A stretch of 64,000 bases of DNA from Pseudomonas sp. GTDB taxonomy: Bacteria; Pseudomonadota; Gammaproteobacteria; Pseudomonadales; Pseudomonadaceae. The DNA lies in contig NZ_JAGIBG010000027.1 in NCBI RefSeq assembly GCF_017744435.1, forward strand, positions 1 through 64,000, in the 5' to 3' direction. Each line of letters opens with the position of its first letter. The first letter of the stretch is position 1. Below are positions 50,848 through 59,106 of this stretch, in pieces. The translations under genes and the position numbers were made by a program. The notes below the pieces were generated by a model. That model did not search any database. It was not told where the DNA came from and was given only the letters and a program-made list of their open reading frames with translations.

Positions 50848-51792
50848 TCATTCACTGCGAGCAGGGCGGCCAAGGGCCAGCGCTTGCTCCAACCAGGCGA
50901 GGATATCAGCGGTGACCTCGTCGCGGTTGAGTTCGTTGAGTACTTCGTGCCGCGCCTCAGGATAGACGCGCAACTGTACATGTCGATTGCCGGTCGCACG
51001 CAGGGCGTCGGCCAGATGGGTGAGACGCTTGCCGGCACTCACCGGATCACATTCGCCGCCAATCACCAGCATGGGCAGGTTCGGGTCGATCTGCGCGAGG
51101 TTTTGCGCCTGGCTGATCTGTGCCAGCCCGTGCAGCAGGTCGAGCCACAGCTGGTTGCTGCAGCGAAAGCCGCACAGCGGATCATTGACGTACTTGTCCA
51201 CTTCCGCCGGGTCACGGCTGAGCCAGTCGAACGCCGTGCGGGTGGGTTTGAAGGCGTTGTTGAACGAGCCGAACGACAGCCACTCGATCAGTGCGCTCTT
51301 GCCCAGTGGCCCCTGGCGCCAGGCTTCCAGCCGTGCAATCAGGCGCGCCGCCCGATACAACGTGGCGGGTTGGAAGTTGGAGCCGCTGAGGATCGCCCCG
51401 TGCAGGCTGCCGCTGTGGTGCATGAGGTAGGCCTGGGCAATGTAGCTGCCCATGCTGTGGCCAAACAGGAACAGCGGTGTGCAAGGGAACTGCTGGCCGA
51501 TGTGCTGGGCCAGCAGGCCAATGTCGTTGACCACGGCATTCCAGCCATGTTGCCGGGCGAACAGGCCGAGGCTGCCCTGTTCGGCGGTGCGCCCGTGGCC
51601 GCGCAGGTCCGCTGCCAGCAGGGCGTAGCCGGCATCGCAGAGGGCCTGGCCCAGGCGCTGGTAGCGCCCGGCATGCTCGGCCATGCCATGCGCCAGCAAC
51701 ACCACGGCCTTGACCGGTGTGGCCGGCAGCCATTGGTGTACGTACAGCCTGCAATGCTCGCTGGCAGGCAGCCAGAAGGCGTCATGGGGCAT
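50848..51792 (-). CDS. Alpha/beta hydrolase (monoacylglycerol lipase/lysophospholipase-like)
   Basis: This 314-residue serine hydrolase has the oxyanion region LLAHGMAEHAGRY (about 32-44), the nucleophile Ser113 in GHSMG, an acid in IGGECDPVS and the histidine in YPEARHEVLNE. It resembles monoacylglycerol lipases (Hydrolase_4). AAAGGAT lies eight bases before the ATG at 51792; the longer open frame is rejected. It is divergent from fadD and 34 bp upstream of the MaoC gene, a plausible operon for releasing and using acyl chains. Confidence 0.85.
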   Translation of the reverse strand: MPHDAFWLPASEHCRLYVHQWLPATPVKAVVLLAHGMAEHAGRYQRLGQALCDAGYALLAADLRGHGRTAEQGSLGLFARQHGWNAVVNDIGLLAQHIGQQFPCTPLFLFGHSMGSYIAQAYLMHHSGSLHGAILSGSNFQPATLYRAARLIARLEAWRQGPLGKSALIEWLSFGSFNNAFKPTRTAFDWLSRDPAEVDKYVNDPLCGFRCSNQLWLDLLHGLAQISQAQNLAQIDPNLPMLVIGGECDPVSAGKRLTHLADALRATGNRHVQLRVYPEARHEVLNELNRDEVTADILAWLEQALALGRPARSE

Positions 51793-52002
51793 GGCGAATC
51801 CTTTGCGCGAAGGTGACCCGCACAGTGTATGCACAACCGGCCGAATTGCAGGAAGGGCACAAATAAGATTCACAATGTTAATGGCGGCACTTGGCGTATA
51901 TGCCACCTCGGGCATACCTGCTAACGTCGGTTCAACGCCTTTTTGCCATCAGGCAAACGGGACAAGGAATCCGTACGGGCTCAGGCAGAGGAACAATAAT
52001 AA

Positions 52003-53691
52003 ATGCAAGCCGACTTCTGGAATGACAAACGCCCCGAGGGCGTGCCTTCCACCATTGACCTTCACGCGTACGCTTCGGTGGTCGAGGTGTTCGAGCGCTC
52101 CTGCAAGCGCTTTGCCGAGCGCCCGGCGTTCAGCAACCTTGGCTTGACCCTGAGTTACGCCGAGCTCGAACGCCATTCGGCAGCGTTCGCCGCCTGGCTG
52201 CAGCAGCACACCGACCTCAAACCGGGTGACCGCATAGCGGTGCAGATGCCCAACGTCCTGCAATACCCCATCGCCGTGTTTGGCGCCCTGCGCGCCGGGC
52301 TGATCGTGGTCAACACCAACCCGCTGTACACCGAGCGCGAAATGCGTCACCAGTTCAAGGATGCCGGGGCCCGGGCTTTGGTGTACCTGAACATGTTCGG
52401 CAAGCGTGTGCAGGAGGTGCTGCCCGATACTGGCATCGAGTACCTGATCGAGGCGAAGATGGGCGACCTGCTGCCTGCAGCCAAGGGCTGGCTGGTCAAT
52501 ACCGTGGTCGACAAGGTCAAGAAGATGGTCCCGGCCTATCATCTGCCCCAGGCCATCTCGTTCAAGCAGGTACTGCGTGAAGGCCGCAACCTGGCGCACA
52601 CGCCGGTGCCGCTCTCGCTCGATGATATCGCCGTGCTGCAGTACACCGGCGGTACCACGGGCCTGGCCAAGGGGGCCATGCTCACGCACGGCAACCTGGT
52701 GGCCAACATGCTGCAGGTGCTGGCCTGCTTCTCCCAGCACAGCCCGGACGGGCAGCGGCTGATCAAGGAAGGCCAGGAGGTGATGATTGCTCCGCTGCCG
52801 CTGTACCACATCTATGCCTTCACCGCGAACTGCATGTGCATGATGGTCACCGGCAACCACAACGTGCTGATCACCAACCCACGCGACATCCCCGGCTTCA
52901 TCAAGGAGTTGGGTAAATGGCGTTTTTCGGCGCTGTTGGGGTTGAACACCTTGTTCGTCGCGCTGATGGACCATCCAGGCTTCCGTCAGCTGGACTTTTC
53001 GGCACTGAAAGTCACCAACTCCGGCGGCACGGCACTGGTCAAGGCCACTGCCGAGCGTTGGGAAGCACTCACTGGCTGCCGTATCGTCGAGGGCTATGGC
53101 CTGACCGAAACCTCGCCGGTGGCCAGCACCAACCCCTACGGCCAGCTGGCTCGGCTGGGCACGGTGGGCATGCCGGTACCGGGCACGGTGTTCAAGGTCA
53201 TCGATGATGACGGCAACGAACAGCCACTGGGTGAGCGCGGCGAGCTGTGCATCAAAGGCCCACAGGTGATGAAGGGCTACTGGCAGCAAGCGGAGGCCAC
53301 GGCGCAGGCGCTGGATGCCGAGGGCTGGTTCAAGACCGGCGATATCGCGGTGATCGACCCGGACGGCTTCACCCGCATCGTCGACCGCAAGAAGGACATG
53401 ATCATCGTCTCCGGCTTCAATGTGTACCCCAACGAAATCGAGGATGTGGTGATGGGCCATCCGCAGGTGGCCAACTGCGCGGCCATCGGCGTGCCGGACG
53501 CGCGTTCGGGGGAGGCGGTGAAACTGTTCGTGGTGGCGCGTGAGGGTGGGGTGAGCGTCGAAGACCTGAAGGCTTACTGCAAGGCCAACTTCACCGGCTA
53601 CAAGGTGCCCAAGCACATCGTGGTGCGCGAGTCGCTGCCGATGACCCCGGTGGGCAAGATCCTGCGCAGGGAGTTACGCGACATCGCTTGA
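52003..53691 (+). CDS. fadD2: Long-chain fatty-acid-CoA ligase (FadD2-type)
   Basis: This 562-residue ANL-superfamily enzyme has the P-loop YTGGTTGLAKGAMLTH, the adenylate motif GYGLTETSPVA, and the FACS signature GWFKTGDIAVIDPDGFTRIV with DRKKDMI downstream. It activates free fatty acids to acyl-CoA at the inner membrane for beta-oxidation. AGAGGA lies upstream of the ATG. It is a tandem paralogue of the next gene. The label fadD2 follows the Pseudomonas pair by position and is less certain than the enzyme call. Confidence 0.9.
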   Translation: MQADFWNDKRPEGVPSTIDLHAYASVVEVFERSCKRFAERPAFSNLGLTLSYAELERHSAAFAAWLQQHTDLKPGDRIAVQMPNVLQYPIAVFGALRAGLIVVNTNPLYTEREMRHQFKDAGARALVYLNMFGKRVQEVLPDTGIEYLIEAKMGDLLPAAKGWLVNTVVDKVKKMVPAYHLPQAISFKQVLREGRNLAHTPVPLSLDDIAVLQYTGGTTGLAKGAMLTHGNLVANMLQVLACFSQHSPDGQRLIKEGQEVMIAPLPLYHIYAFTANCMCMMVTGNHNVLITNPRDIPGFIKELGKWRFSALLGLNTLFVALMDHPGFRQLDFSALKVTNSGGTALVKATAERWEALTGCRIVEGYGLTETSPVASTNPYGQLARLGTVGMPVPGTVFKVIDDDGNEQPLGERGELCIKGPQVMKGYWQQAEATAQALDAEGWFKTGDIAVIDPDGFTRIVDRKKDMIIVSGFNVYPNEIEDVVMGHPQVANCAAIGVPDARSGEAVKLFVVAREGGVSVEDLKAYCKANFTGYKVPKHIVVRESLPMTPVGKILRRELRDIA

Positions 53692-53699
53692 TATCGCGC

Positions 53700-53774
53700 C
53701 GGCTTCTTCGCGGGTAAACCCGCTCCCACGGTAAGGTGCAGGACCCTGTGGGAGCGGGTTTACCCGCGAAGGCT
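53700..53774. repeat. REP pair (inverted)
   Basis: TCTTCGCGGGTAAACCCGCT with CCCACGG and its inverse GTGGGAGCGGGTTTACCCGC are separated by about 16 nt, directly after the first fadD gene and before the 250-bp promoter region of the second. Confidence 0.9.
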
Positions 53775-53834
53775 GCAAAAGTGCTCTAGCCTGCTGCCTA
53801 TAGCCCGATTTGCGACATTTTGGTCAATTACTCT

Positions 53835-53868
53835 AAAAATGACTTGTATCGTTCATTGAGTCATTTTT
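53835..53868. promoter_or_regulatory. Perfect 10-bp dyad AAAAATGACT(N14)AGTCATTTTT upstream of fadD1
   Basis: The arms at 53835-53844 and 53859-53868 are exact reverse complements. The site lies about 165 bp before the fadD1 ATG, in a clearly AT-rich patch. It may be an operator, or an intrinsic terminator for the upstream gene since the right arm ends in five T. A second smaller dyad, CGGTT(N7)AACCG, lies at 53944-53960. The rest of the 340-bp gap between the fadD genes holds the REP pair and no gene. Confidence 0.5.
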
Positions 53869-54031
53869 GTGACCGTGAGGCCGGTCCTGGCCCCTAGGCG
53901 ACCCCAATCAAAGCTGTTACTCTCGGCCCGCTTTCAGATGATTCGGTTTGCAACGAACCGCCATCGCATATCAATAATAAGCGCATCGACGCGCGAATCG
54001 AACTTCGCTGTTGCTGAAGGAGTGGGCTTCC

Positions 54032-55729
54032 ATGATCGAAAATTTTTGGAAGGATAAATACCCAGCCGGGATTACGGCGGAAATCAATCCTGACGAATTC
54101 CCCAATATCCAGGCGGTACTCAAGCAATCCTGCCAACGCTTTGCCAATAAACCGGCCTTTAGCAACCTGGGCAAGACCATCACCTACGGCGAGCTCTACG
54201 CGCTGTCAGGCGCTTTCGCGGCCTGGCTGCAGCAGCACACCGATCTCAAGCCGGGTGACCGCATTGCCGTCCAGCTGCCCAATGTCCTGCAATACCCGGT
54301 AGCGGTATTCGGTGCCATGCGCGCCGGCCTGATCGTGGTCAACACCAACCCGCTGTACACAGTGCGGGAAATGGAGCACCAGTTCAACGACTCCGGTGCC
54401 AAGGCCCTGGTGTGCCTGGCCAACATGGCGCACCTGGCCGAGAAGGTGGTGCCCAAGACCCAGGTCAAGCACGTCATCGTCACCGAAGTGGCCGACCTGC
54501 TGCCGCCGCTCAAGCGCCTGCTGATCAACAGTGTGATCAAGTACGTGAAGAAGATGGTGCCGGCCTACAACCTGCCGCGCGCCGTGCGCTTCAACGATAC
54601 CCTGGCGCTGGGCAAGGGCCAGCCGGTCACCGAAGCCAACCCGCAAGCCAACGACGTGGCGGTGCTGCAGTATACCGGCGGTACCACCGGCGTGGCCAAG
54701 GGCGCGATGCTGACCCATCGCAACCTGGTGGCCAACATGCTGCAGTGCCGGGCACTGATGGGCGCCAACCTGAAGGAAGGCTGCGAGATCCTCATCACCC
54801 CGCTGCCGCTGTACCACATCTATGCCTTTACCTTCCATTGCATGGCGATGATGCTGATCGGCAACCACAACGTGCTGATCAGCAACCCACGCGACCTGCC
54901 GGCAATGGTCAAGGAGCTGGGCAAGTGGAAGTTCAGCGGTTTCGTCGGCCTCAACACGCTGTTCGTGGCGCTGTGCAACAACGAGGCATTCCGCGCCCTG
55001 GACTTCTCGGCGCTGAAGATCACCCTGTCCGGTGGCATGGCCCTGCAACTGAGCGTGGCCGAGCGCTGGAAGAGCGTCACCGGCTGCGCCATCTGCGAAG
55101 GCTACGGCATGACCGAGACCAGCCCGGTGGCAGCGGTGAACCCGGCCGAGGCCAACCAGGTGGGCACCATCGGCATCCCGGTGCCATCGACCCTGTGCAA
55201 GGTCATCGATGACGCCGGCAACGAGCTGCCACTGGGCGAAACCGGCGAGCTGTGCGTCAAGGGCCCGCAGGTCATGAAGGGCTACTGGCAGCGTGAAGAC
55301 GCCACCACCGAGATCCTTGATAGCGAAGGCTGGCTGAAGACCGGTGACATCGCGCTGATCCAGCCAGATGGCTACATGCGCATCGTCGACCGCAAGAAGG
55401 ACATGATCCTGGTCTCGGGCTTCAACGTGTACCCCAACGAGCTGGAAGACGTGCTCGCCGCCTTGCCGGGTGTGCTGCAGTGCGCGGCCATCGGTGTGCC
55501 GGACGAGAAGTCGGGTGAAGTGATCAAGGTGTTCATCGTGGTCAAGCCGGGCATGACCGTGACCAAGGAGCAAGTGATGGAGCACATGCGTGCCAACGTC
55601 ACCGGCTACAAGGTGCCGCGTTACATCGAGTTCCGCGACGCGTTGCCGACCACCAACGTCGGCAAGATCCTGCGCCGTGAACTGCGTGATGAAGAGCTGA
55701 AGAAGCAGGGCTTGAAGAAGATCGCCTGA
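54032..55729 (+). CDS. fadD1: Long-chain fatty-acid-CoA ligase (FadD1-type)
   Basis: This 565-residue acyl-CoA ligase has the same motifs as its neighbour: YTGGTTGVAKGAMLTH, GYGMTETSPVA, GWLKTGDIALIQPDGYMRIV and NVGKILRRELRDEE at the end. AAGGAG lies ten bases before the ATG at 54032. Tandem fadD genes with partly different substrate ranges are usual in Pseudomonas. Its own promoter region with two dyads suggests regulation separate from the first copy. Confidence 0.92.
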   Translation: MIENFWKDKYPAGITAEINPDEFPNIQAVLKQSCQRFANKPAFSNLGKTITYGELYALSGAFAAWLQQHTDLKPGDRIAVQLPNVLQYPVAVFGAMRAGLIVVNTNPLYTVREMEHQFNDSGAKALVCLANMAHLAEKVVPKTQVKHVIVTEVADLLPPLKRLLINSVIKYVKKMVPAYNLPRAVRFNDTLALGKGQPVTEANPQANDVAVLQYTGGTTGVAKGAMLTHRNLVANMLQCRALMGANLKEGCEILITPLPLYHIYAFTFHCMAMMLIGNHNVLISNPRDLPAMVKELGKWKFSGFVGLNTLFVALCNNEAFRALDFSALKITLSGGMALQLSVAERWKSVTGCAICEGYGMTETSPVAAVNPAEANQVGTIGIPVPSTLCKVIDDAGNELPLGETGELCVKGPQVMKGYWQREDATTEILDSEGWLKTGDIALIQPDGYMRIVDRKKDMILVSGFNVYPNELEDVLAALPGVLQCAAIGVPDEKSGEVIKVFIVVKPGMTVTKEQVMEHMRANVTGYKVPRYIEFRDALPTTNVGKILRRELRDEELKKQGLKKIA

Positions 55730-55746
55730 TCCGCAAGCCGGCGAGG

Positions 55747-55868
55747 TCATTGTGGGAGCGGCCTTGCGTCGCGAAAGGGCCGCAAAGCGGCCCCGACAAT
55801 TTCAGCGTCACCGCTGAGTTACTGGGGCCGCTCTGCGGCCCTTTCGCTACGCAAGGCCGCTCCCACAA
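55747..55868. repeat. Large REP-type inverted pair (GGAGCGGCCTTGCGTCGCGA type)
   Basis: TGTGGGAGCGGCCTTGCGTC with GCGAAAGGGCCGCAAAGCGG is mirrored by GGGGCCGCTCTGCGGCCCTT with TCGCTACGCAAGGCCGCTCC and CACA. It can form a long stem between converging fadD1 and the puuB-like gene. Confidence 0.88.
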
Positions 55869-55880
55869 AGGCCAATGCTA

Positions 55881-57188
55881 TCAGCGCAGTTTCTCAAGCA
55901 TCTGGTAGTACCACATCCCCGCCGCCAGCAGCGGATTGCCCAGCAAGTCGCCCATCGGCACTCGCACGTGCTTGCACTGCGCGAAGGTGTCGAACTTCTC
56001 CAGCGTTCCGGTCAGTGCCTCGGCCATGATCTCGCCCATGATGTGGCTGGTGGCGATGCCGTGCCCGGAATAGCCCTGGCAGTACCACACGTTGTCCGAC
56101 AGCTTGCCCAGTTGCGGGATGCGGTTGACCACGATGCCCATCGCACAGCTCCACTGAAACTCGATCGGCACGCCCTTGAGCGCCGGGAAGGTGCGCTCGA
56201 TGCACGGGCGCAGCTCGCCTTCGATATCACGCGAATCCTTGCCCGAGTAGTTGGCGCCGCCGCCGAACAGCAAGCGCTTGTCGGCCGTCAGGCGGTAGTA
56301 GTCGAGGACGAAGCGGCAGTCGTACACCGCCAGGTCCTGCGGGTTGATCTGCTCCGCCAGATCGCCCAGCGGGGCAGTGGTGACGATGCCGCCCATGGCC
56401 GGGAAGATCTTGCCCTTGAGCTGGCGCTTTTCCAGCTTGTGGTAGACGTCACCGGCGAGCATCACCTGGCGTGCTTCGACCCGACCGTGGGCGGTGACGA
56501 CCGCCGGGCGCGGGCCGTGGACGATGTCCAGCACTTCGGAGTTCTCGAAGATCAGCGCGCCCAGGCTGTGGGCGGCGCGGGCTTCGCCCAGGCACAGGTT
56601 GAGCGGGTGCAGGTGCAGGTTGCGCAGGTTCTTCAGTGCGCCCAGGTACAGCGGGCTCTGCAGGTGCTTGGCGACACCGTTGCGGTCGAGCAACTGCACC
56701 TGGTCGCCCATGCCACGGCGTTCGGCTTCGGCCTGAAAGCTGCGCAGCTCCTCCATGTGCGAAGGTTTCATCGCCGCGTGCAGGTGGCCGCGCTTGAGGT
56801 CGCAGTCGATGCCGTAGCGCGCGACCCGCTGCTCGATCACCTGGTGCCCACGCCAGCGCAGGTGCCAGATGAAATCGTCGACCTCGGCGCCCAGATGGTT
56901 GCGCATCTGCGTGCGCATGGCCTCGTCACCCGACAGGCTGCCGGTGACCTGGCCGCCGTTGCGTCCGCTGGCACCCCAGCCGATACGGTTGGTCTCGACG
57001 ATCGCCACCTTCAGGCCGCGCTCGGCCAGCTCCACCGCAGTGGCCACGCCGGTGAAACCACCGCCGATGATCGCCACGTCGACCTGCACCGTGCCCTTGA
57101 GCTGCGGGTACTCGGTGTGGTCGTTCAGCGTGGCGCTGTAATAGGACGGCGCGCGCTGGGCCGGGCCGTTGTTCAATGCTGCGTTCAT
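55881..57188 (-). CDS. puuB: Gamma-glutamylputrescine oxidoreductase-like FAD enzyme
   Basis: This 435-residue DAO-family flavoenzyme has the FAD motif VAIIGGGFTGVATAVELAER (about 30-49), then GWGASGRNGGQVTGS, the signature of PuuB/OrdL enzymes, and a late CQGYSGHGIATSH flavin contact. PuuB oxidises gamma-glutamylputrescine to the aminoaldehyde in putrescine breakdown. It lies 30 bp after the PuuA-like gene, which supports a polyamine role. AAGGAAC precedes the ATG. Confidence 0.83.
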   Translation of the reverse strand: MNAALNNGPAQRAPSYYSATLNDHTEYPQLKGTVQVDVAIIGGGFTGVATAVELAERGLKVAIVETNRIGWGASGRNGGQVTGSLSGDEAMRTQMRNHLGAEVDDFIWHLRWRGHQVIEQRVARYGIDCDLKRGHLHAAMKPSHMEELRSFQAEAERRGMGDQVQLLDRNGVAKHLQSPLYLGALKNLRNLHLHPLNLCLGEARAAHSLGALIFENSEVLDIVHGPRPAVVTAHGRVEARQVMLAGDVYHKLEKRQLKGKIFPAMGGIVTTAPLGDLAEQINPQDLAVYDCRFVLDYYRLTADKRLLFGGGANYSGKDSRDIEGELRPCIERTFPALKGVPIEFQWSCAMGIVVNRIPQLGKLSDNVWYCQGYSGHGIATSHIMGEIMAEALTGTLEKFDTFAQCKHVRVPMGDLLGNPLLAAGMWYYQMLEKLR

Positions 57189-57218
57189 GGGTGTTCCTTG
57201 TTCTGAATAGGGTAAGGC

Positions 57219-58583
57219 TCAGGCCTGGTGCAGGTACCAGCGCCAGTCCTGTTCACTGACTTCGGCCATGAACTGGCGGTACTCGGCGCGCTTGACCTTC
57301 AGGTAGACGCCGAGGAACGCCTCGCCGAGCGCTTCCCGCGCCCAGTGCGAGCGCTCCAGCGCATCGAGTGCGGTCAGCCAGTCGGTGGGCAGGTGCTCGG
57401 TGGCCTGGGCATAGCCGTTGCCTTCGACCGGCGCACCTGGGTCCAGCTGCTCGCGGATGCCGCGATGGCTGGCGGCCAGAATGGCAGCGGCAGCCAGGTA
57501 CGGGTTGGCATCGGCGCCACAGATGCGGTGCTCGACATGCCGGCTGTTGGCCGGGCCGCCGGGCACGCGCAGGCTGACGGTGCGGTTGTCGACACCCCAG
57601 GTCGGCGCCAACGGGGCATAGCTGTTGGCCTGGAAGCGGCGGAACGAGTTGGCGTTGGGGCAGAACAGCAACAGCGAGTCACGCAGGTGACGGAGCATGC
57701 CGGCCACCGCCTGGCGCAGCAGCGGGGTGCCGGCTTTGTCTTCGCTGGCGAACAGGTTGTTGCCGGCGCTGTCGGCCAGGCTCAGGTGCATATGCATGCC
57801 GGTGCCGGCCAGTTGCGCGAACGGCTTGGCCATGAAGCAAGCCTGCATGCCGTGGGCATGGGCCACGCCCTTGACCAGGCGCTTGTAGCGCACGGCCTGG
57901 TCCATTGCCTCCAGGGCATCGCCATGCTCCAGGGTGATTTCCACCTGGCCCGGGGCATATTCCGAGATCGCCGTGCGCGCCGGAATGCCTTGGGCCTTGC
58001 AGGCGGCATAAAGGTCGGCGAGGAAGGGTTCGATCTGTTCCAGTTCGCGCAGGCCGTAGACCTGGGTTGTGCGTGGCCGGCCACCGTCGTTGTCCAGCGC
58101 CGGTTGCGGGCGGCCCTGGGCGTCGCGCTGCTGGTCGAGCAGGTAGAACTCCAGCTCGCAGGCCATGACCGGGTGGTAACCGTCAGCCTTGAGCGCTTCG
58201 ATGGTGCGCAGCAATACATGGCGCGGGTCGGCGACACTGGCTGGCAGGCCTTCGCTCGGGTGCATGCTGACCTGCACGGCGGCCGTTGGCACGCGGCGCC
58301 AAGGCAGGCGCACCAGGCTGCCTTCCAGTGGGTAGGCGCGGCAGTCGATATCGCCGACATCCCAGACCAGGCCGGAGTTTTCCACGTCGTCGCCATTGAG
58401 TGTCAGGCCGAGGATGGTGCTGGGTAGCGGGCGGCCGCTCTGGTAGACCGCCAGCAGTTCCTCACGATGCAGCAGCTTGCCGCGCGGTACACCATTGGCG
58501 TCGAGGATGAACAGCTCGAACAGTTCGATATCAGGGTTTTCTGCCAGGAAACGGCTGGCGTGCTCTACAGGTGCAAAGTGCAT
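57219..58583 (-). CDS. puuA: Glutamine synthetase-family gamma-glutamylpolyamine synthetase (PuuA-like)
   Basis: This 454-residue type I glutamine synthetase fold enzyme has ACELEFYLLD (Glu ligands), then EYAPGQVEITLEHGDALEAM, the ATP site AGTGMHMHLSL, and the late NSFRRFQANSYAPLAPTWGV with NRTVSLRVPG. In this branch it ligates glutamate to putrescine or another amine rather than ammonia. The ATG at 58583 is used; an upstream in-frame GTG at 58598 is possible. It is the first gene of a puuA-puuB operon. Confidence 0.82.
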   Translation of the reverse strand: MHFAPVEHASRFLAENPDIELFELFILDANGVPRGKLLHREELLAVYQSGRPLPSTILGLTLNGDDVENSGLVWDVGDIDCRAYPLEGSLVRLPWRRVPTAAVQVSMHPSEGLPASVADPRHVLLRTIEALKADGYHPVMACELEFYLLDQQRDAQGRPQPALDNDGGRPRTTQVYGLRELEQIEPFLADLYAACKAQGIPARTAISEYAPGQVEITLEHGDALEAMDQAVRYKRLVKGVAHAHGMQACFMAKPFAQLAGTGMHMHLSLADSAGNNLFASEDKAGTPLLRQAVAGMLRHLRDSLLLFCPNANSFRRFQANSYAPLAPTWGVDNRTVSLRVPGGPANSRHVEHRICGADANPYLAAAAILAASHRGIREQLDPGAPVEGNGYAQATEHLPTDWLTALDALERSHWAREALGEAFLGVYLKVKRAEYRQFMAEVSEQDWRWYLHQA

Positions 58584-59106
58584 GATGGATTCGCTCACAG
58601 GCGCACAGAACCGGCGCGCAGGCGCGGTCCAGATGAGACAAATGGCCGTACGGCGGCCGGGTTTGGTCACAAAGGCGTGAGCGAAGCATCCGGTGGGCGT
58701 GCGTGGCGGCAATGCCACAGGGCCCAGAAGGCGAGAATGATGTGGACCAGCGGATTTTCACCGGCGCGGGACCGGGCCTTCGCTAGCGAAGGGCGGGACG
58801 ACGGTGGGGCGATGGTCTGGACGGGAGTCATGCCTTTGATACTCACATGCGGCGTAAGGTTGATTAAAGCAGTGAATGGCAACGTTCACATCGCTCCTGG
58901 CTAAACATTGTGCTGGCCTCTTCGCGGGCAAGCCCGCTCCCACAGGGACATTGCAGGGATCAGCCATCACGCGATCCTGTGGGAGCGGGCTTGCCCGCGA
59001 AGAGGCCGGTACAGGCAGCAGAGAACCGGCAAATCTGCGACAATCGCCCGACTTTCCGCATGCCGATCATGAAAAAGCAGGCCCACCTGCATCACTAAAA
59101 AGCCCC
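58584..59106. other. 523-bp intergenic region between puuA-like gene and hrpA
   Basis: It holds the divergent promoter areas of the puuA-like gene (left) and hrpA (right) and one REP pair at 58911-59014. Short open frames here have poor codon use and no ribosome sites, so I do not call a gene. Confidence 0.6.
58911..59014. repeat. REP pair (inverted)
   Basis: GGCCTCTTCGCGGGCAAGCC with CGCTCCCACAGGG and its inverse CCTGTGGGAGCGGGCTTGCC with CGCGAAGAGGCC are separated by about 30 nt. This is one of the best-conserved copies in the window. Confidence 0.92.

Noticed and set aside
54206..55750. 514-codon minus-strand frame opposite fadD1 (and a similar one at 51949-53616)
   Set aside because: Both are low-complexity shadows of the fadD genes.
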